From contig NZ_CP032543.1 of NCBI RefSeq assembly GCF_003610995.1, positions 2,852,001 through 2,916,000 of the forward strand: a DNA stretch of 64,000 bases, written 5' to 3'. The notes under the pieces were generated by a model that saw only the letters and a list, made by a program, of their open reading frames with translations, had not been told where the DNA came from and made no database searches. Position numbers and translations under genes: made by a program. Positions 1-8,122 of the stretch are shown here, piece after piece. This DNA comes from Streptomyces griseus subsp. griseus. Its GTDB lineage: Bacteria > Actinomycetota > Actinomycetes > Streptomycetales > Streptomycetaceae. Every line of letters begins with the position of its first letter. Position 1 is the first letter of the stretch.

Positions 1-328
1 GGTCGGCGGTGCGGGCCAGGAGTCCGCCCTCGGCCGCGCGGCGGTCGCGCATCTCGTGGGCGCGGTGGACCTGCTCGGTGACGTTGGCGAGGTGGAAGTA
101 GGTGGAGAAGGCGCGCACGAGCTGTGCGGCGGTCTCCAGGTCGGTGTCGCCGAGGAGTTCGGCCGCCGCTTCGCCGTCGGTGCGGGTCAGGGCGCGTACC
201 CGCTCGACGAGGTCGAGGAGTTCCTGGCCTTCCTGGCGTACGAGGGTCTCGCCGAGGAGGTCGCCGAGGCGGCGGATGTCGGCGCGCAGCTCGGGGCTGG
301 CGGCGGGGGTCTGGTCGGCACTGCTCAC
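1..328 (-). CDS. ppc: Phosphoenolpyruvate carboxylase, N-terminal part (runs off the left edge)
   Basis: PEP carboxylase adds bicarbonate to phosphoenolpyruvate to make oxaloacetate, an anaplerotic reaction in the cytoplasm. Only about the first 109 codons are present; the catalytic barrel lies outside the window. The visible N-terminus reads [20 protein letters not shown], then [20 protein letters not shown] and [20 protein letters not shown], which closely match the start of actinobacterial PEP carboxylases as I remember them. The start is GTG at 328 with an AAGGAG ribosome site 9 nt upstream (338-343 on the plus strand). It faces away from the desaturase gene, with about 400 bp between them. 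Identity is confident despite truncation because this N-terminal helical segment is characteristic. Confidence 0.9.
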   Translation of the reverse strand, partial: MSSADQTPAASPELRADIRRLGDLLGETLVRQEGQELLDLVERVRALTRTDGEAAAELLGDTDLETAAQLVRAFSTYFHLANVTEQVHRAHEMRDRRAAEGGLLARTAD

Positions 329-724
329 AGTGTGCGGCTCCTTGCAGTGAATGAGGAGGTGCGTCGCTTCGGCGTCTCCCGTGGCGGTGCTGATGGGTGT
401 GGGAGGCGCGTGGCGGGTTACGGGGCCTGCGGCAGGCAGCGGTGCTGTCGCCACGCCCCGACGAGCGGGTGCGGACCGCGCTGTCCGACCCTTCCAGGAT
501 AGGTGTCCTCGCCTTCGGCGTGTCCGCAGCCCTGGCGGGGGCCGGAGAACGGCGTCGGCACCCAGTGCCCTACCCCTCGGGCAGGCGGACTACCGCGTAC
601 GACGGACTGGACCGGGTTCTCGTGTTGTGGGTCCCGTCACTGTCATACTTACCAAGCCGTAGGTTACGGAACCGTAGCCACGGCCGTCCGAGCACCGCTT
701 CCTCACCCTCCGGGGGACTCCCCT
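329..724. other. Divergent intergenic region between ppc and the desaturase
   Basis: About 396 bp without a convincing gene. It must hold the promoter of ppc (minus strand) and of the desaturase-TetR pair (plus strand). The only clear structure is the set of overlapping dyads at 656-676. Open frames here are short and show no recognisable protein. Confidence 0.6.
656..676. promoter_or_regulatory. Overlapping inverted repeats, candidate operator of the desaturase-TetR operon
   Basis: Three overlapping dyads share the same 20 bp: CCGTA-GGT-TACGG (657-669), GGTT-ACGG-AACC (662-673) and TACGG-AA-CCGTA (665-676). They lie about 50-70 bp upstream of the desaturase start, just where a promoter is expected. 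The TetR regulator encoded by the next gene is the obvious candidate ligand (inference). Fatty-acid desaturase genes with an adjacent TetR repressor are a known arrangement. Confidence 0.5.
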
Positions 725-1711
725 ATGCCGTCCACGCCCGATGTGATCGACGAGACCGGCCCATCCGCCACCGCCATCGCTTCCCTTCCCCCCGCCACGC
801 TGGGCGGGGACAAGAAGAGGTCGATCGAGCAGTTCGCGCTGCTGGCGTTCATCGTGGTGCCGTTCGTGGCCCTGGTGGCGGCGGTGCCGCTGGCGTGGGG
901 GTGGGGGGTGAGCTGGCTGGACGTCGGGCTGATGGTGGCGATGTACTTCATCGGCTGCCACGGCATCACGATCGGTTTCCACCGGTACTTCACGCACGGT
1001 TCGTTCAAGGCGAAGCGTCCGCTGCGGATCGCGCTGGCCGTGATGGGTTCGCTGGCGGTGGAGGGGCCCCTGGTGCGGTGGGTGGCCGATCACCGCAAGC
1101 ACCACAAGTTCTCGGACGCGGAGGGCGACCCGCATTCGCCGTGGCGGTTCGGGGAGAGCCTGCCGGCCCTGATGAAGGGCCTGTGGTGGGCGCACATCGC
1201 GTGGATGTTCGACGAGGAGCAGACCCCGCAGCAGAAGTACGCCCCCGATCTGATCAAGGACCCGGCGATCCGGGGCATCTCGCGCCACTTCCTCTCCTTC
1301 ACCATCGTCTCCCTGGCGATCCCGCCTCTGGTGGGCGGCCTGGTGACGATGTCGTGGTGGGGTGCGGCGACGGCGTTCTTCTGGGGTTCGCTGGTACGGG
1401 TCGCGCTGCTGCACCACGTGACGTGGTCGATCAACTCGATCTGCCACGCGGTCGGCAAGCGCCCCTTCAAGTCCCGTGACCGTTCGGGGAACGTGTGGTG
1501 GCTGGCGGTGCTGTCGTGCGGCGAGTCGTGGCACAACCTGCACCACGCGGACCCGACGAGCGCGCGGCACGGGGTGATGCGGGGGCAGATCGACTCCAGC
1601 GCCCGGTTGATCCGCTGGTTCGAGCAGCTGGGGTGGGCGTCCGACGTGCGGTGGCCGGACGCGGCCCGTATCGATGCCCGGCGCACGCCCGTACCGGCCG
1701 ACCCGGCATGA
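725..1711 (+). CDS. Membrane fatty acid desaturase (acyl-CoA/acyl-lipid delta-9 type)
   Basis: A membrane di-iron desaturase that introduces a cis double bond into a fatty acyl chain using O2. It has 328 residues, the usual length for bacterial delta-9 desaturases. The three histidine boxes that bind iron are present: HRYFTH (86-91), HRKHH (123-127) and HNLHH (270-274), with a further HH at 230-231. Hydrophobic segments lie near residues 37-59, 62-82 and 190-225. The ATG at 725 was chosen over upstream in-frame codons because the added N-terminus would be low-complexity and the hydrophilic leader before the first membrane span has the usual length. The stop overlaps the start of the TetR gene (ATGA), so the two are co-translated. 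The dyads at 656-676 suggest local repression. Confidence 0.92.
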   Translation: MPSTPDVIDETGPSATAIASLPPATLGGDKKRSIEQFALLAFIVVPFVALVAAVPLAWGWGVSWLDVGLMVAMYFIGCHGITIGFHRYFTHGSFKAKRPLRIALAVMGSLAVEGPLVRWVADHRKHHKFSDAEGDPHSPWRFGESLPALMKGLWWAHIAWMFDEEQTPQQKYAPDLIKDPAIRGISRHFLSFTIVSLAIPPLVGGLVTMSWWGAATAFFWGSLVRVALLHHVTWSINSICHAVGKRPFKSRDRSGNVWWLAVLSCGESWHNLHHADPTSARHGVMRGQIDSSARLIRWFEQLGWASDVRWPDAARIDARRTPVPADPA

Positions 1712-2388
1712 TTGACGACGTGGCGACCGACGGCAGCAGCGAGAAGAGCAGACCCACCTCCTCCCGGCGGGCCCGGCGCGTCCGCATGACCGGCAAGGAG
1801 CGCCGCGAGCAGCTGCTGGACATCGGCCGTGCCCTCTTCGCCGACAAGGGGTTCGAGGGTACGTCGGTGGAGGAGATCGCGGCCCGCGCCGGGGTCTCCA
1901 AGCCGGTGGTGTACGAGCACTTCGGCGGCAAGGAGGGCCTGTACGCGGTGGTCGTCGACCGCGAGATGCGCCAGCTGCTGGACATGGTGACGGGGGCGCT
2001 CACGGCGGGCCATCCGCGCGAGCTGCTGGAGCAGGCGGCGTTCGCGCTGCTGGACTACATCGAGTCGTACACGGACGGTTTCCGGATCCTGGTCCGGGAC
2101 TCCCCGGTGGCGCAGTCGACGGGCACGTTCGCCTCCCTGATCAGCGATATCGCCACGCAGGTGGAGGACATCCTGGGGCTGGAGTTCAAGGCCAGGGGCT
2201 TCGACCCGAAGCTGGCCCCGCTGTACGCGCAGGCGCTGGTGGGGATGGTGGCGCTGACCGGCCAGTGGTGGCTGGACGTCCGCAAGCCGAAGAAGGCGGA
2301 GGTCGCGGCGCACCTGGTCAATCTGTGCTGGCACGGGCTGGAGAACCTGGAGTCGAAGCCGCGGCTGATAGGGCACCGGAAGAGCTGA
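1708..2388 (+). CDS. TetR-family transcriptional regulator coupled to the desaturase
   Basis: A 226-residue regulator whose ATG overlaps the desaturase stop by 4 nt. Residues about 27-75 form the TetR helix-turn-helix (ALFADKGFEGTSVEEIAARA, then GVSKPVVYEHFGGKEGLYAV). The C-terminal ligand domain is typical in length and contains a conserved-looking GMVALTGQWWLDVRKPKK stretch. Coupling with a desaturase suggests it senses acyl-CoA or acyl-ACP and controls unsaturated fatty acid synthesis (inference). The likely target is the dyad cluster at 656-676. Which acyl ligand it binds cannot be told from sequence. Confidence 0.9.
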   Translation: MIDDVATDGSSEKSRPTSSRRARRVRMTGKERREQLLDIGRALFADKGFEGTSVEEIAARAGVSKPVVYEHFGGKEGLYAVVVDREMRQLLDMVTGALTAGHPRELLEQAAFALLDYIESYTDGFRILVRDSPVAQSTGTFASLISDIATQVEDILGLEFKARGFDPKLAPLYAQALVGMVALTGQWWLDVRKPKKAEVAAHLVNLCWHGLENLESKPRLIGHRKS

Positions 2389-2643
2389 TCCTCGAACCCG
2401 TTCGCACTCCGTCACCCGCCGTGAGGACGGCCACGGTTGTCCCGCCGTGGTGTGGTCGGCAGGGCAGAGGATCCCGCCCCTGCGAGGAACCATGACCGCC
2501 GGGCCGACGACCGCGCACAGCTCCCCCGGCCGGTGCCCCCGCAGGGCGGATACACCTCCTCGCCGTGGAAGTCGTCTCCCCCGGCTCCGAGGCCCGTGGA
2601 CATCGGCATCTCGGCGGACGCGCTCAAGGAGCTCCGGAGCGCC

Positions 2644-3024
2644 TCACACGGCGTCCGGCTCCAGGAATTCCAGGCGGTTGCCCGCCGGGTCGTGGGCGTA
2701 GAAGCGGCGGTGGCCGGGGAGGGCGCCGTCCCAGGTGACCTCCACGCCGTGGGCCTCCAGGCGGGCCGCGTACCCCTCGATCCCTGTCACGCGCAGGCCC
2801 GGGTGGGCCTTCTTCGCGGGGTGGAAGTCCTTCTCGATGCCCAGGTGCAGCTGGACGGGGCCGGCGGCGAACCAGCAGCCGCCGCGGGCGGCCAGTACCG
2901 GGGGTTTCGGGATCTCGGTCATGCCCAGGGCGTCGGCGTAGAAGGCGCGCAGGGCGTCCTCGGAGCCGGGCGGGGCGGCGAGCTGGACGTGGTCGACGGC
3001 GGCGAGGCCCACCCGATCGGTCAT
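2644..3024 (-). CDS. VOC/glyoxalase-family protein
   Basis: A 126-residue single-domain vicinal oxygen chelate protein. The first beta-alpha-beta-beta-beta unit begins GLAAVDHVQLAAPPGSED (His12 a potential metal ligand) and the second begins GLRVTGIEGYAARLEAHGVE, ending in the hallmark RRFYAHDPAGNRLEFLEP, whose Glu is the usual last metal ligand. The family includes glyoxalases, dioxygenases and antibiotic-binding proteins, so the substrate is unknown. Its ATG overlaps the stop of the upstream methyltransferase (ATGA at 3021-3024), so both are expressed together and probably share TamR control. Confidence 0.85.
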   Translation of the reverse strand: MTDRVGLAAVDHVQLAAPPGSEDALRAFYADALGMTEIPKPPVLAARGGCWFAAGPVQLHLGIEKDFHPAKKAHPGLRVTGIEGYAARLEAHGVEVTWDGALPGHRRFYAHDPAGNRLEFLEPDAV

Positions 3025-3845
3025 GACGTCTCCTTGCGGGCCACGGCGAAGATGCGGCGGAACGGGAAGACCGTGCCGTACGGGCCCGGCGGGTACGCCT
3101 CCCGCAGCAGGTCGCGGTAGTCGGTGAGGAACGCGTCGCGGGCGTCGGGGTCGTCGGCCAGGGCGGTGAGGACGGGGCGCAGGGCGGTGCCCTTGACCCA
3201 GTCCAGGACCGCGTCGTCGCCGTGCAGGGTCTGGAGGTAGGTGGTCTCCCAGACGTCCGCGGTGCAGCCCAGGTCCCGGAGGCGGGTGAGGTAGTCGGTG
3301 GGGTCCAGGACGGCGGCGGTGCGGTCACCGGTGCCGTGGAGGCGGGGGCGCCAGCGGTCGGAGTCGCGGAGGCGGGCCAGGAGGGTGTGGCTGGGGGCGG
3401 TGAAGTTGCCGGGGACCTGGAAGGCGAGGGTGCCGCCGGGGGCGAGGGCGTCGATCCAGCGGGGGAAGTACGCGGCGTGGCCGGGGATCCACTGGAGCGC
3501 GGAGGTGGAGACGATCAGGCCGTACGTCTCGGTGGGCGTCCAGGTGGCGGCGTCGGCCCGGGCGAAGTCGAGGAGGGGCGGGCGGGCGTGGGCGGCGGCC
3601 TCTGCGAGCATCTGCGGGGAGGTGTCGTAGCCGGTGATGCGGGCCTGGGGCCAGCGGTCGGCGAGGAGGGCGGTGACGTTCCCGGCGCCGCAGCCGAGGT
3701 CGGCGATGCGGGGTGCGGGGTGGCCGGGGAGGTCGCCGATCCGGGCCAGCAGGTCGTGGAAGGGGCGGGTGCGGTGGTCCGCGTGGCGCAGGTACTGCTG
3801 CGGGTCCCAGGTGGGGTCGGGCGTGGATGGCGGCGTGGATGTCAT
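3021..3845 (-). CDS. tam: Trans-aconitate 2-methyltransferase
   Basis: A cytoplasmic SAM-dependent methyltransferase that esterifies trans-aconitate, relieving inhibition of aconitase. The 274-residue protein starts at the second possible ATG (3845); a GTG-led extension of 7 residues is less likely because it begins inside the regulatory dyads. Features: N-terminal WDPQQYLRHADHRTRPFHDL, typical of Tam; the SAM motif IADLGCGAGNVT (about residues 47-58); ALQWIPGH in the family-specific position; and C-terminal FPFRRIFAVARK. It is divergent from a MarR regulator with operator repeats between them, which is the tam-tamR arrangement known from S. coelicolor. That context makes the substrate assignment good. 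Confidence 0.88.
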   Translation of the reverse strand: MTSTPPSTPDPTWDPQQYLRHADHRTRPFHDLLARIGDLPGHPAPRIADLGCGAGNVTALLADRWPQARITGYDTSPQMLAEAAAHARPPLLDFARADAATWTPTETYGLIVSTSALQWIPGHAAYFPRWIDALAPGGTLAFQVPGNFTAPSHTLLARLRDSDRWRPRLHGTGDRTAAVLDPTDYLTRLRDLGCTADVWETTYLQTLHGDDAVLDWVKGTALRPVLTALADDPDARDAFLTDYRDLLREAYPPGPYGTVFPFRRIFAVARKETS

Positions 3846-3870
3846 GGGAAACAGGATCACGCTCACAATA

Positions 3871-3914
3871 TCTTGATGTCAAGACACTTGAATTCAAGAG
3901 ACTTCATGTCGACA
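3871..3914. promoter_or_regulatory. Three phased TamR-type operator dyads between tam and tamR
   Basis: Dyad 1 is TCTTGA-TG-TCAAGA (3871-3884). Dyad 2 is the perfect palindrome CTTGAATTCAAG (3887-3898). A weaker third copy, ACTTCATGTCGACA (3901-3914), aligns with dyad 1. Their centres (3877.5, 3892.5, 3907.5) are exactly 15 bp apart. They fill the space between the divergent tam and tamR starts, as expected for autoregulation plus control of tam. Confidence 0.75.
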
Positions 3915-3934
3915 GACCCTCTACACTGATCCAC

Positions 3935-4432
3935 ATGGAGGACGAGGTCGACCGACTGGTCGCAGCATGGCGCCGGGAGCGCCCCGACCTCGACGTGGAA
4001 CCGCTCGAGGTGCTCAGTCGCGTCTCCCGCCTGGCGCGCCACCTCGACCGGGCCCGCCGCATAGCGTTCGCCGAGCACAACCTGGAGCCGTGGGAGTTCG
4101 ACGTACTGACCTCCCTGCGCCGGGCCGGTGCCCCCTACCAGCTCTCCCCGGGGCAGCTGCTGACCCAGACCCTGGTCACCTCGGGCACGATGACCAACCG
4201 CATCGACCGGCTCACCAAGAAGAACCTGGTGGAGCGGCTCCCCGACCCCAGCGACCGGCGCGGCGTCCTGGTCCGGCTGACCGCCGAGGGGCGCGACAAG
4301 GCCGACCAGTCGCTGGCCGGGCTCCTCGACCAGGAGCGGGCCATCCTCGGTGAGCTCTCCCGCCACCAGCGTGGTGAACTGGCCGGGCTGCTACGCCAGT
4401 TGACTGCCCCGTTCGACAACATCCCCGGCTAG
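3935..4432 (+). CDS. tamR: MarR-family regulator of tam (TamR-like)
   Basis: A 165-residue winged-helix regulator divergent from tam. The winged helix covers roughly residues 55-125 (EPWEFDVLTSLRRAGAPYQL, TQTLVTSGTMTNRIDRLTKK, LVERLPDPSDRRGVLVRLTA), with dimerisation helices at both ends and a longer N-terminal helix as in urate- and aconitate-responsive MarR proteins. In S. coelicolor the equivalent protein, TamR, binds citrate, trans-aconitate and related ligands and derepresses tam and aconitase-related genes during oxidative stress (established knowledge). The start at 3935 leaves the operator upstream. Its last 42 bp overlap the 3' end of the convergent response regulator gene. Confidence 0.88.
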   Translation: MEDEVDRLVAAWRRERPDLDVEPLEVLSRVSRLARHLDRARRIAFAEHNLEPWEFDVLTSLRRAGAPYQLSPGQLLTQTLVTSGTMTNRIDRLTKKNLVERLPDPSDRRGVLVRLTAEGRDKADQSLAGLLDQERAILGELSRHQRGELAGLLRQLTAPFDNIPG

Positions 4433-5173
4433 CCGGACCGTTACCGGCTCCGCCGGGCCCACCCCGGCCCGCCGGGCGAGCGCCACGGCGGCCAGCGTCG
4501 AGTGCACCCCGAGCTTGCCCAGCACGTTCTGCATATGCGTACGGACCGTGTGCGGGGAGAGGAACAGCCGCTCCGCGACCGCCTTCCGCCCCAGCCCCGC
4601 CACCATGCAGCGCAGCACCTCACGCTCGCGCGGCGTCAGCGACTCCACCAGCTGTTCGCTCTCGGTGCGGTGCTTGCGGGTCGCCGTCAGCTCCCGCAGG
4701 ACCCCGGTCAGCAGGGCCGGCGGCAGATGGGTCTCGTCGCGCAGCACGCCCCGGATCACCGTCAGCAGCCGTTGCAGCGAGCAGTCCTTGGCCACCCACC
4801 CCGAAGCGCCCGCCTGGAGCGCCCGGGCGGCGCTGCGCGGGTCGTCCTTCTCCGCGAGCACCACCGAGCGGACGCCGGGCCGGGCCGCGCGGACCTGGGC
4901 GACCAGCGAGATCCCGTCGACGAGGGCCTGCTCCTCCGGCCGGGGCCCGGGGAGCGCCGGGGCGCCGCCGGTGGCCAGGGCGCCCAGCTCGGCGTCGACC
5001 AGGATCACGTCGTACGGGCGCGCCTCGGCGGTCGCGCGCTCCAGTGCGCGCAGCGCGGCCGGGCCGCTGCCCGCCGCCGCCACGTCCACGTCCGGTTCGG
5101 CCGCGAGGGCCGCCGCGAGCGATTCGGCGAAGATGCGGTGGTCGTCGACCACCAGAACCCGGATTCGAGCCAC
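4391..5173 (-). CDS. LuxR/NarL-family response regulator
   Basis: A 260-residue two-domain regulator. The receiver starts RIRVLVVDDHRIFAESLAAA with the acidic pair at residues 10-11, the phospho-acceptor region VILVDAELGAL, and the conserved lysine in GASGWVAKD. The output domain is a LuxR helix-turn-helix (SLTPREREVLRCMVAGLGRK, then AERLFLSPHTVRTHMQNVLG). The GTG at 5173 was chosen because it starts directly at the receiver; upstream in-frame codons add low-complexity residues. No histidine kinase gene is nearby, so it is an orphan here. The final 42 bp overlap the 3' end of tamR on the other strand, so read-through of either gene would make antisense RNA. Confidence 0.88.
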   Translation of the reverse strand: MARIRVLVVDDHRIFAESLAAALAAEPDVDVAAAGSGPAALRALERATAEARPYDVILVDAELGALATGGAPALPGPRPEEQALVDGISLVAQVRAARPGVRSVVLAEKDDPRSAARALQAGASGWVAKDCSLQRLLTVIRGVLRDETHLPPALLTGVLRELTATRKHRTESEQLVESLTPREREVLRCMVAGLGRKAVAERLFLSPHTVRTHMQNVLGKLGVHSTLAAVALARRAGVGPAEPVTVRLAGDVVERGSQLA

Positions 5174-5454
5174 AGAGAGACCCCCATCGGCGGGGGCGGA
5201 CAGCTGCGGGTACGGCGCCTGGATCTTCCGGCGGGCCCGTGGCCTGCCTTCCGGGTGGCCCGTGGTGCTCCGACCGCCGTCGTATGCACCGCCTGCCACC
5301 CCGCTCCGGGCGCCGTACCCGACTCTCTCGCCCCCTGATTCGGCACCGGCCCCCACCGGTGCTGGGATCAGCGTACGGGCGGGGGCCGGAGGGGGGAGGC
5401 GATTCGCGGAACTGGTGGCCCGGGGTGGGCACCTGGGTGTTTATGGTGGGGTTC

Positions 5455-5895
5455 ATGTTCCGTCTTGAGACAGAAGTAGACAAAGAACGTCGCACTCTGC
5501 TGAGCGGGCGTCTGCGCGAGGACAACAGGGCGGCGTCGCCCGCCCTGCGCGCCCTGCTCTCCACCTCCGCCGAGCACGAAACCCCGCTGGAGGTCTGGGC
5601 GCTGGACGAGCACGGCGCGGTCGCCGGCGGGCTGACCGGGCGGACCTGGGCGTACTGGCTCCATGTCGAACTGCTCTGGGTCGACGCCCGCCACCGCGGC
5701 TCCGGCCTCGGCTCCCAACTCCTCGCCGAGGCCGAGCGGGTGGCCCGCACCGAGCGGGCCTGCACCCGCTCCCGGCTGGAGACCTGGGACTTCCAGGCCC
5801 CGGACTTCTACCGGAAGCAGGGGTACGAGGAGATCGGCCGGGTCGAGGAATACCCGCCCGGCGTCACCGAGTTCATCCTCACCAAGCAGCTCTGA
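5455..5895 (+). CDS. GNAT-family N-acetyltransferase
   Basis: A 146-residue acetyltransferase. The acetyl-CoA binding motif A is seen in VDARHRGSGLGSQLLAEAER (R/Q-x-x-G-x-G/A type) and the C-terminal motif B region in APDFYRKQGYEEIGRVEEYP. The start at 5455 has GGTGGGG upstream; an alternative ATG at 5443 would add four residues. Substrate unknown; it stands alone, convergent with galK and separated from it by three 24-nt direct repeats. Confidence 0.85.
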   Translation: MFRLETEVDKERRTLLSGRLREDNRAASPALRALLSTSAEHETPLEVWALDEHGAVAGGLTGRTWAYWLHVELLWVDARHRGSGLGSQLLAEAERVARTERACTRSRLETWDFQAPDFYRKQGYEEIGRVEEYPPGVTEFILTKQL

Positions 5896-5914
5896 ACAGC
5901 CCCTGCCCGTAAAG

Positions 5915-5986
5915 CGGTTCAGCTCAGCCGGCGTGAGCCGGTTCAGCTCGGGAGGCGTGAGCCGGTTCAGCTCAGCCGGCGCGCTC
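5915..5986. repeat. Three tandem 24-bp repeats at the end of galK
   Basis: Three head-to-tail units of exactly 24 bp: 5915-5938, 5939-5962 and 5963-5986, each beginning CGGTTCAGCTC. Units 1 and 3 continue AGCCGGCG; unit 2 differs in four positions (GGGAGGCG). The third unit covers the galK stop codon and last codons, so the array looks like a duplication of the gene's 3' end into the convergent intergenic space. Confidence 0.85.
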
Positions 5987-7148
5987 CCGCCGACGGGACG
6001 GCAGCGAAGATGCCCGGCGCCGCGTGCCCGGCCCCGGCGAACGCCTTCGTGACGGCCTCCGCCACCGCGTCGGCCTCCGCCGCCTCCACCAGCACGATCG
6101 CCGAGCCGCCGAAGCCGCCGCCGGTCATGCGCGCTCCGAGCGCCCCGGCCTCCCGTGCCGCCGCGACCGCCAGGTCCAGCTCGGGGCAGGAGACCCGCAG
6201 GTCGTCGCGGAGCGAGCGGTGGCCCTCGTCCAGGACCGGTCCGGCCGCCCGCACGTCGCCCGCGTCCAGCAGGGCGATGACCTGCTCCACCCGGCGGTTG
6301 TCGCCGACGACATGGCGTACGTAACGGATGACGGACTCGTCCGCCCCGGCGTCCGCGAGGGTGGTCAGGGCCGCGTCGAGACCGTCGTACGGGAGGTCGC
6401 GCAGGGTGGGTATCCCGAGGAGCCGGGCGCCCTCCTCGCAGCCGGCCCGGCGCTCCGCGTACGCCCCGTCGCCGAGCGCGTGCTTGACCCGGGTGTCGAC
6501 GACCAGGAGCGTGAGGCCCTGGGCGGCCAGGTCGAAGGGGACCTGGCGCAGGCTGAGGTCGCGGGTGTCCAGGTGCAGGGCGTGGCCCTCGGTGCAGCAG
6601 GCCGACGCCATCTGGTCCATGATCCCGCAGGGCACGCCGACGAAGTCGTTCTCGGCGCGACGCCCGATGACGGCCAGTTCCGGTCCGCTCAGGCCGAGTT
6701 GGAACAGGTCGTTGAGCGCCAGCGCCGTGACGGTCTCCAGGGCGGCGGAGGAGGAGAGCCCGGCGCCGGTGGGGACGGTGGAGGTGAGCGCGATGTCGGC
6801 CCCGGTGACCGGGTGGCCGGCCTCGCGCAGCGCCCAGACCACGCCCGCCGGGTAGGCGGCCCAGCCGTGGCCGGAGTGCGGGGCCAGCTCCTCGACGCGC
6901 AGGGAGACGACGCCGCCGGGCACGTCGGTGGAGTACAGCCGCAGGATGCCGTCGGCGCGCGGGGCGACGGCGGCGCGGGCGGTGTGCGGGAGGGCGAGCG
7001 GCATGACGAAGCCGTCGTTGAAGTCGGTGTACTCGCCGATGAGGTTCACCCGTCCGGGTGCCGCCCATATGCCGTGGGGTGCGGCCCCGTACAGCTCGGT
7101 GAAGGTGGCGGCGGGGTCGGGCCCGGTCCGCGCGACGGTCTCGGTCAT
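5967..7148 (-). CDS. galK: Galactokinase
   Basis: Phosphorylates galactose to galactose-1-phosphate with ATP, the first committed step of the Leloir pathway, in the cytoplasm. The 393-residue GHMP kinase carries the galactokinase signature [19 protein letters not shown] near the N-terminus, the phosphate-binding loop [13 protein letters not shown] in the middle, and the third motif [13 protein letters not shown] near the C-terminus. Its ATG overlaps the galE stop by 4 nt, so it is the last gene of a galT-galE-galK operon. The stop lies inside the third copy of the 24-bp repeat. Confidence 0.96.
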   Translation of the reverse strand: MTETVARTGPDPAATFTELYGAAPHGIWAAPGRVNLIGEYTDFNDGFVMPLALPHTARAAVAPRADGILRLYSTDVPGGVVSLRVEELAPHSGHGWAAYPAGVVWALREAGHPVTGADIALTSTVPTGAGLSSSAALETVTALALNDLFQLGLSGPELAVIGRRAENDFVGVPCGIMDQMASACCTEGHALHLDTRDLSLRQVPFDLAAQGLTLLVVDTRVKHALGDGAYAERRAGCEEGARLLGIPTLRDLPYDGLDAALTTLADAGADESVIRYVRHVVGDNRRVEQVIALLDAGDVRAAGPVLDEGHRSLRDDLRVSCPELDLAVAAAREAGALGARMTGGGFGGSAIVLVEAAEADAVAEAVTKAFAGAGHAAPGIFAAVPSAGARRLS

Positions 7149-8122
7149 GGGGTGGTGGTCTCCTCTCGGCGGGCGAACTCCCAGGCGTCGGCGACGATTC
7201 CGGCCAGGTCGGCGCGGGACGGCTGCCAGCCGAGGCGTTCGACGGCGGTGGCGGCGGAGGCGACGAGGACGGCCGGGTCGCCGCCTCGGCGCGGGGCCGG
7301 GGTCTCGGGAATCGGGTGGCCGGTGACCTTGCGGACGGTCTCGATGACCTCGCGGACCGAGAAGCCGTTGCCGTTGCCGAGGTTGCAGATGAGGTGCTCG
7401 CCGGGGGCGGCGGCGGTCAGGGCGAGGAGGTGGGCCTCGGCCAGGTCGGCGACATGGATGTAGTCGCGGACGCAGGTGCCGTCGGGGGTGGGGTAGTCGT
7501 CGCCGTAGACGGAGATCGACTCCCGCTTGCCCAGGGCCACTTGGAGGACGAGCGGGATGAGGTGGGACTCGGGGGTGTGGCGTTCGCCGCACCTTCCGTA
7601 CGCCCCGGCCACGTTGAAGTAGCGCAGTGAGACGGCGGCCAGGCCGTGGGCGGTCGCCTCGCCGCTGATCATGTGGTCGACGGCGAGCTTGGAGGCGCCG
7701 TACGGGCTGGTGGGGGCGGTGGGGTCGGTCTCGGTGATGGGGGTGGAGACCGGCTCGCCGTAGGTGGCGGCGGTGGAGGAGAAGACGAGGGTGCGCACGC
7801 CGTGTTCGCGCATCGCGGCGAGGAGGGCGGTGGTGCCGCCGACGTTGTTGACCCAGTATTTCTCCGGGTCCACGACGGACTCGCCGACCTGGGAGTACGC
7901 GGCGAAGTGGAGGACCCCGTCGTAGGAGGGGTCCAGGTGGCGGGCGGCGTCCTGGATGCGGCCCTCGATGAAGGTGGCGCCGGCCGGGACGCCTACCCGG
8001 AAGCCGGTGGAGAGGTCGTCCAGGACGGTGACCGTGTGCCCGGCCTCCAGCAGGTGCTGGGCCACGACACTGCCGACGTATCCGGCCCCGCCGGTGACCA
8101 GGTACTTCTTCGGCTCGCTCAT
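7145..8122 (-). CDS. galE: UDP-glucose 4-epimerase
   Basis: Interconverts UDP-galactose and UDP-glucose using bound NAD. The 325-residue extended SDR protein has the NAD-binding motif [10 protein letters not shown] at residues 9-18, the catalytic serine region [12 protein letters not shown], the catalytic SPYGASK tyrosine/lysine motif, and the substrate loop [12 protein letters not shown]. The start overlaps the galT stop (ATGA at 8119-8122) and the stop overlaps the galK start, so it is the middle gene of the operon. Confidence 0.95.
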   Translation of the reverse strand: MSEPKKYLVTGGAGYVGSVVAQHLLEAGHTVTVLDDLSTGFRVGVPAGATFIEGRIQDAARHLDPSYDGVLHFAAYSQVGESVVDPEKYWVNNVGGTTALLAAMREHGVRTLVFSSTAATYGEPVSTPITETDPTAPTSPYGASKLAVDHMISGEATAHGLAAVSLRYFNVAGAYGRCGERHTPESHLIPLVLQVALGKRESISVYGDDYPTPDGTCVRDYIHVADLAEAHLLALTAAAPGEHLICNLGNGNGFSVREVIETVRKVTGHPIPETPAPRRGGDPAVLVASAATAVERLGWQPSRADLAGIVADAWEFARREETTTP

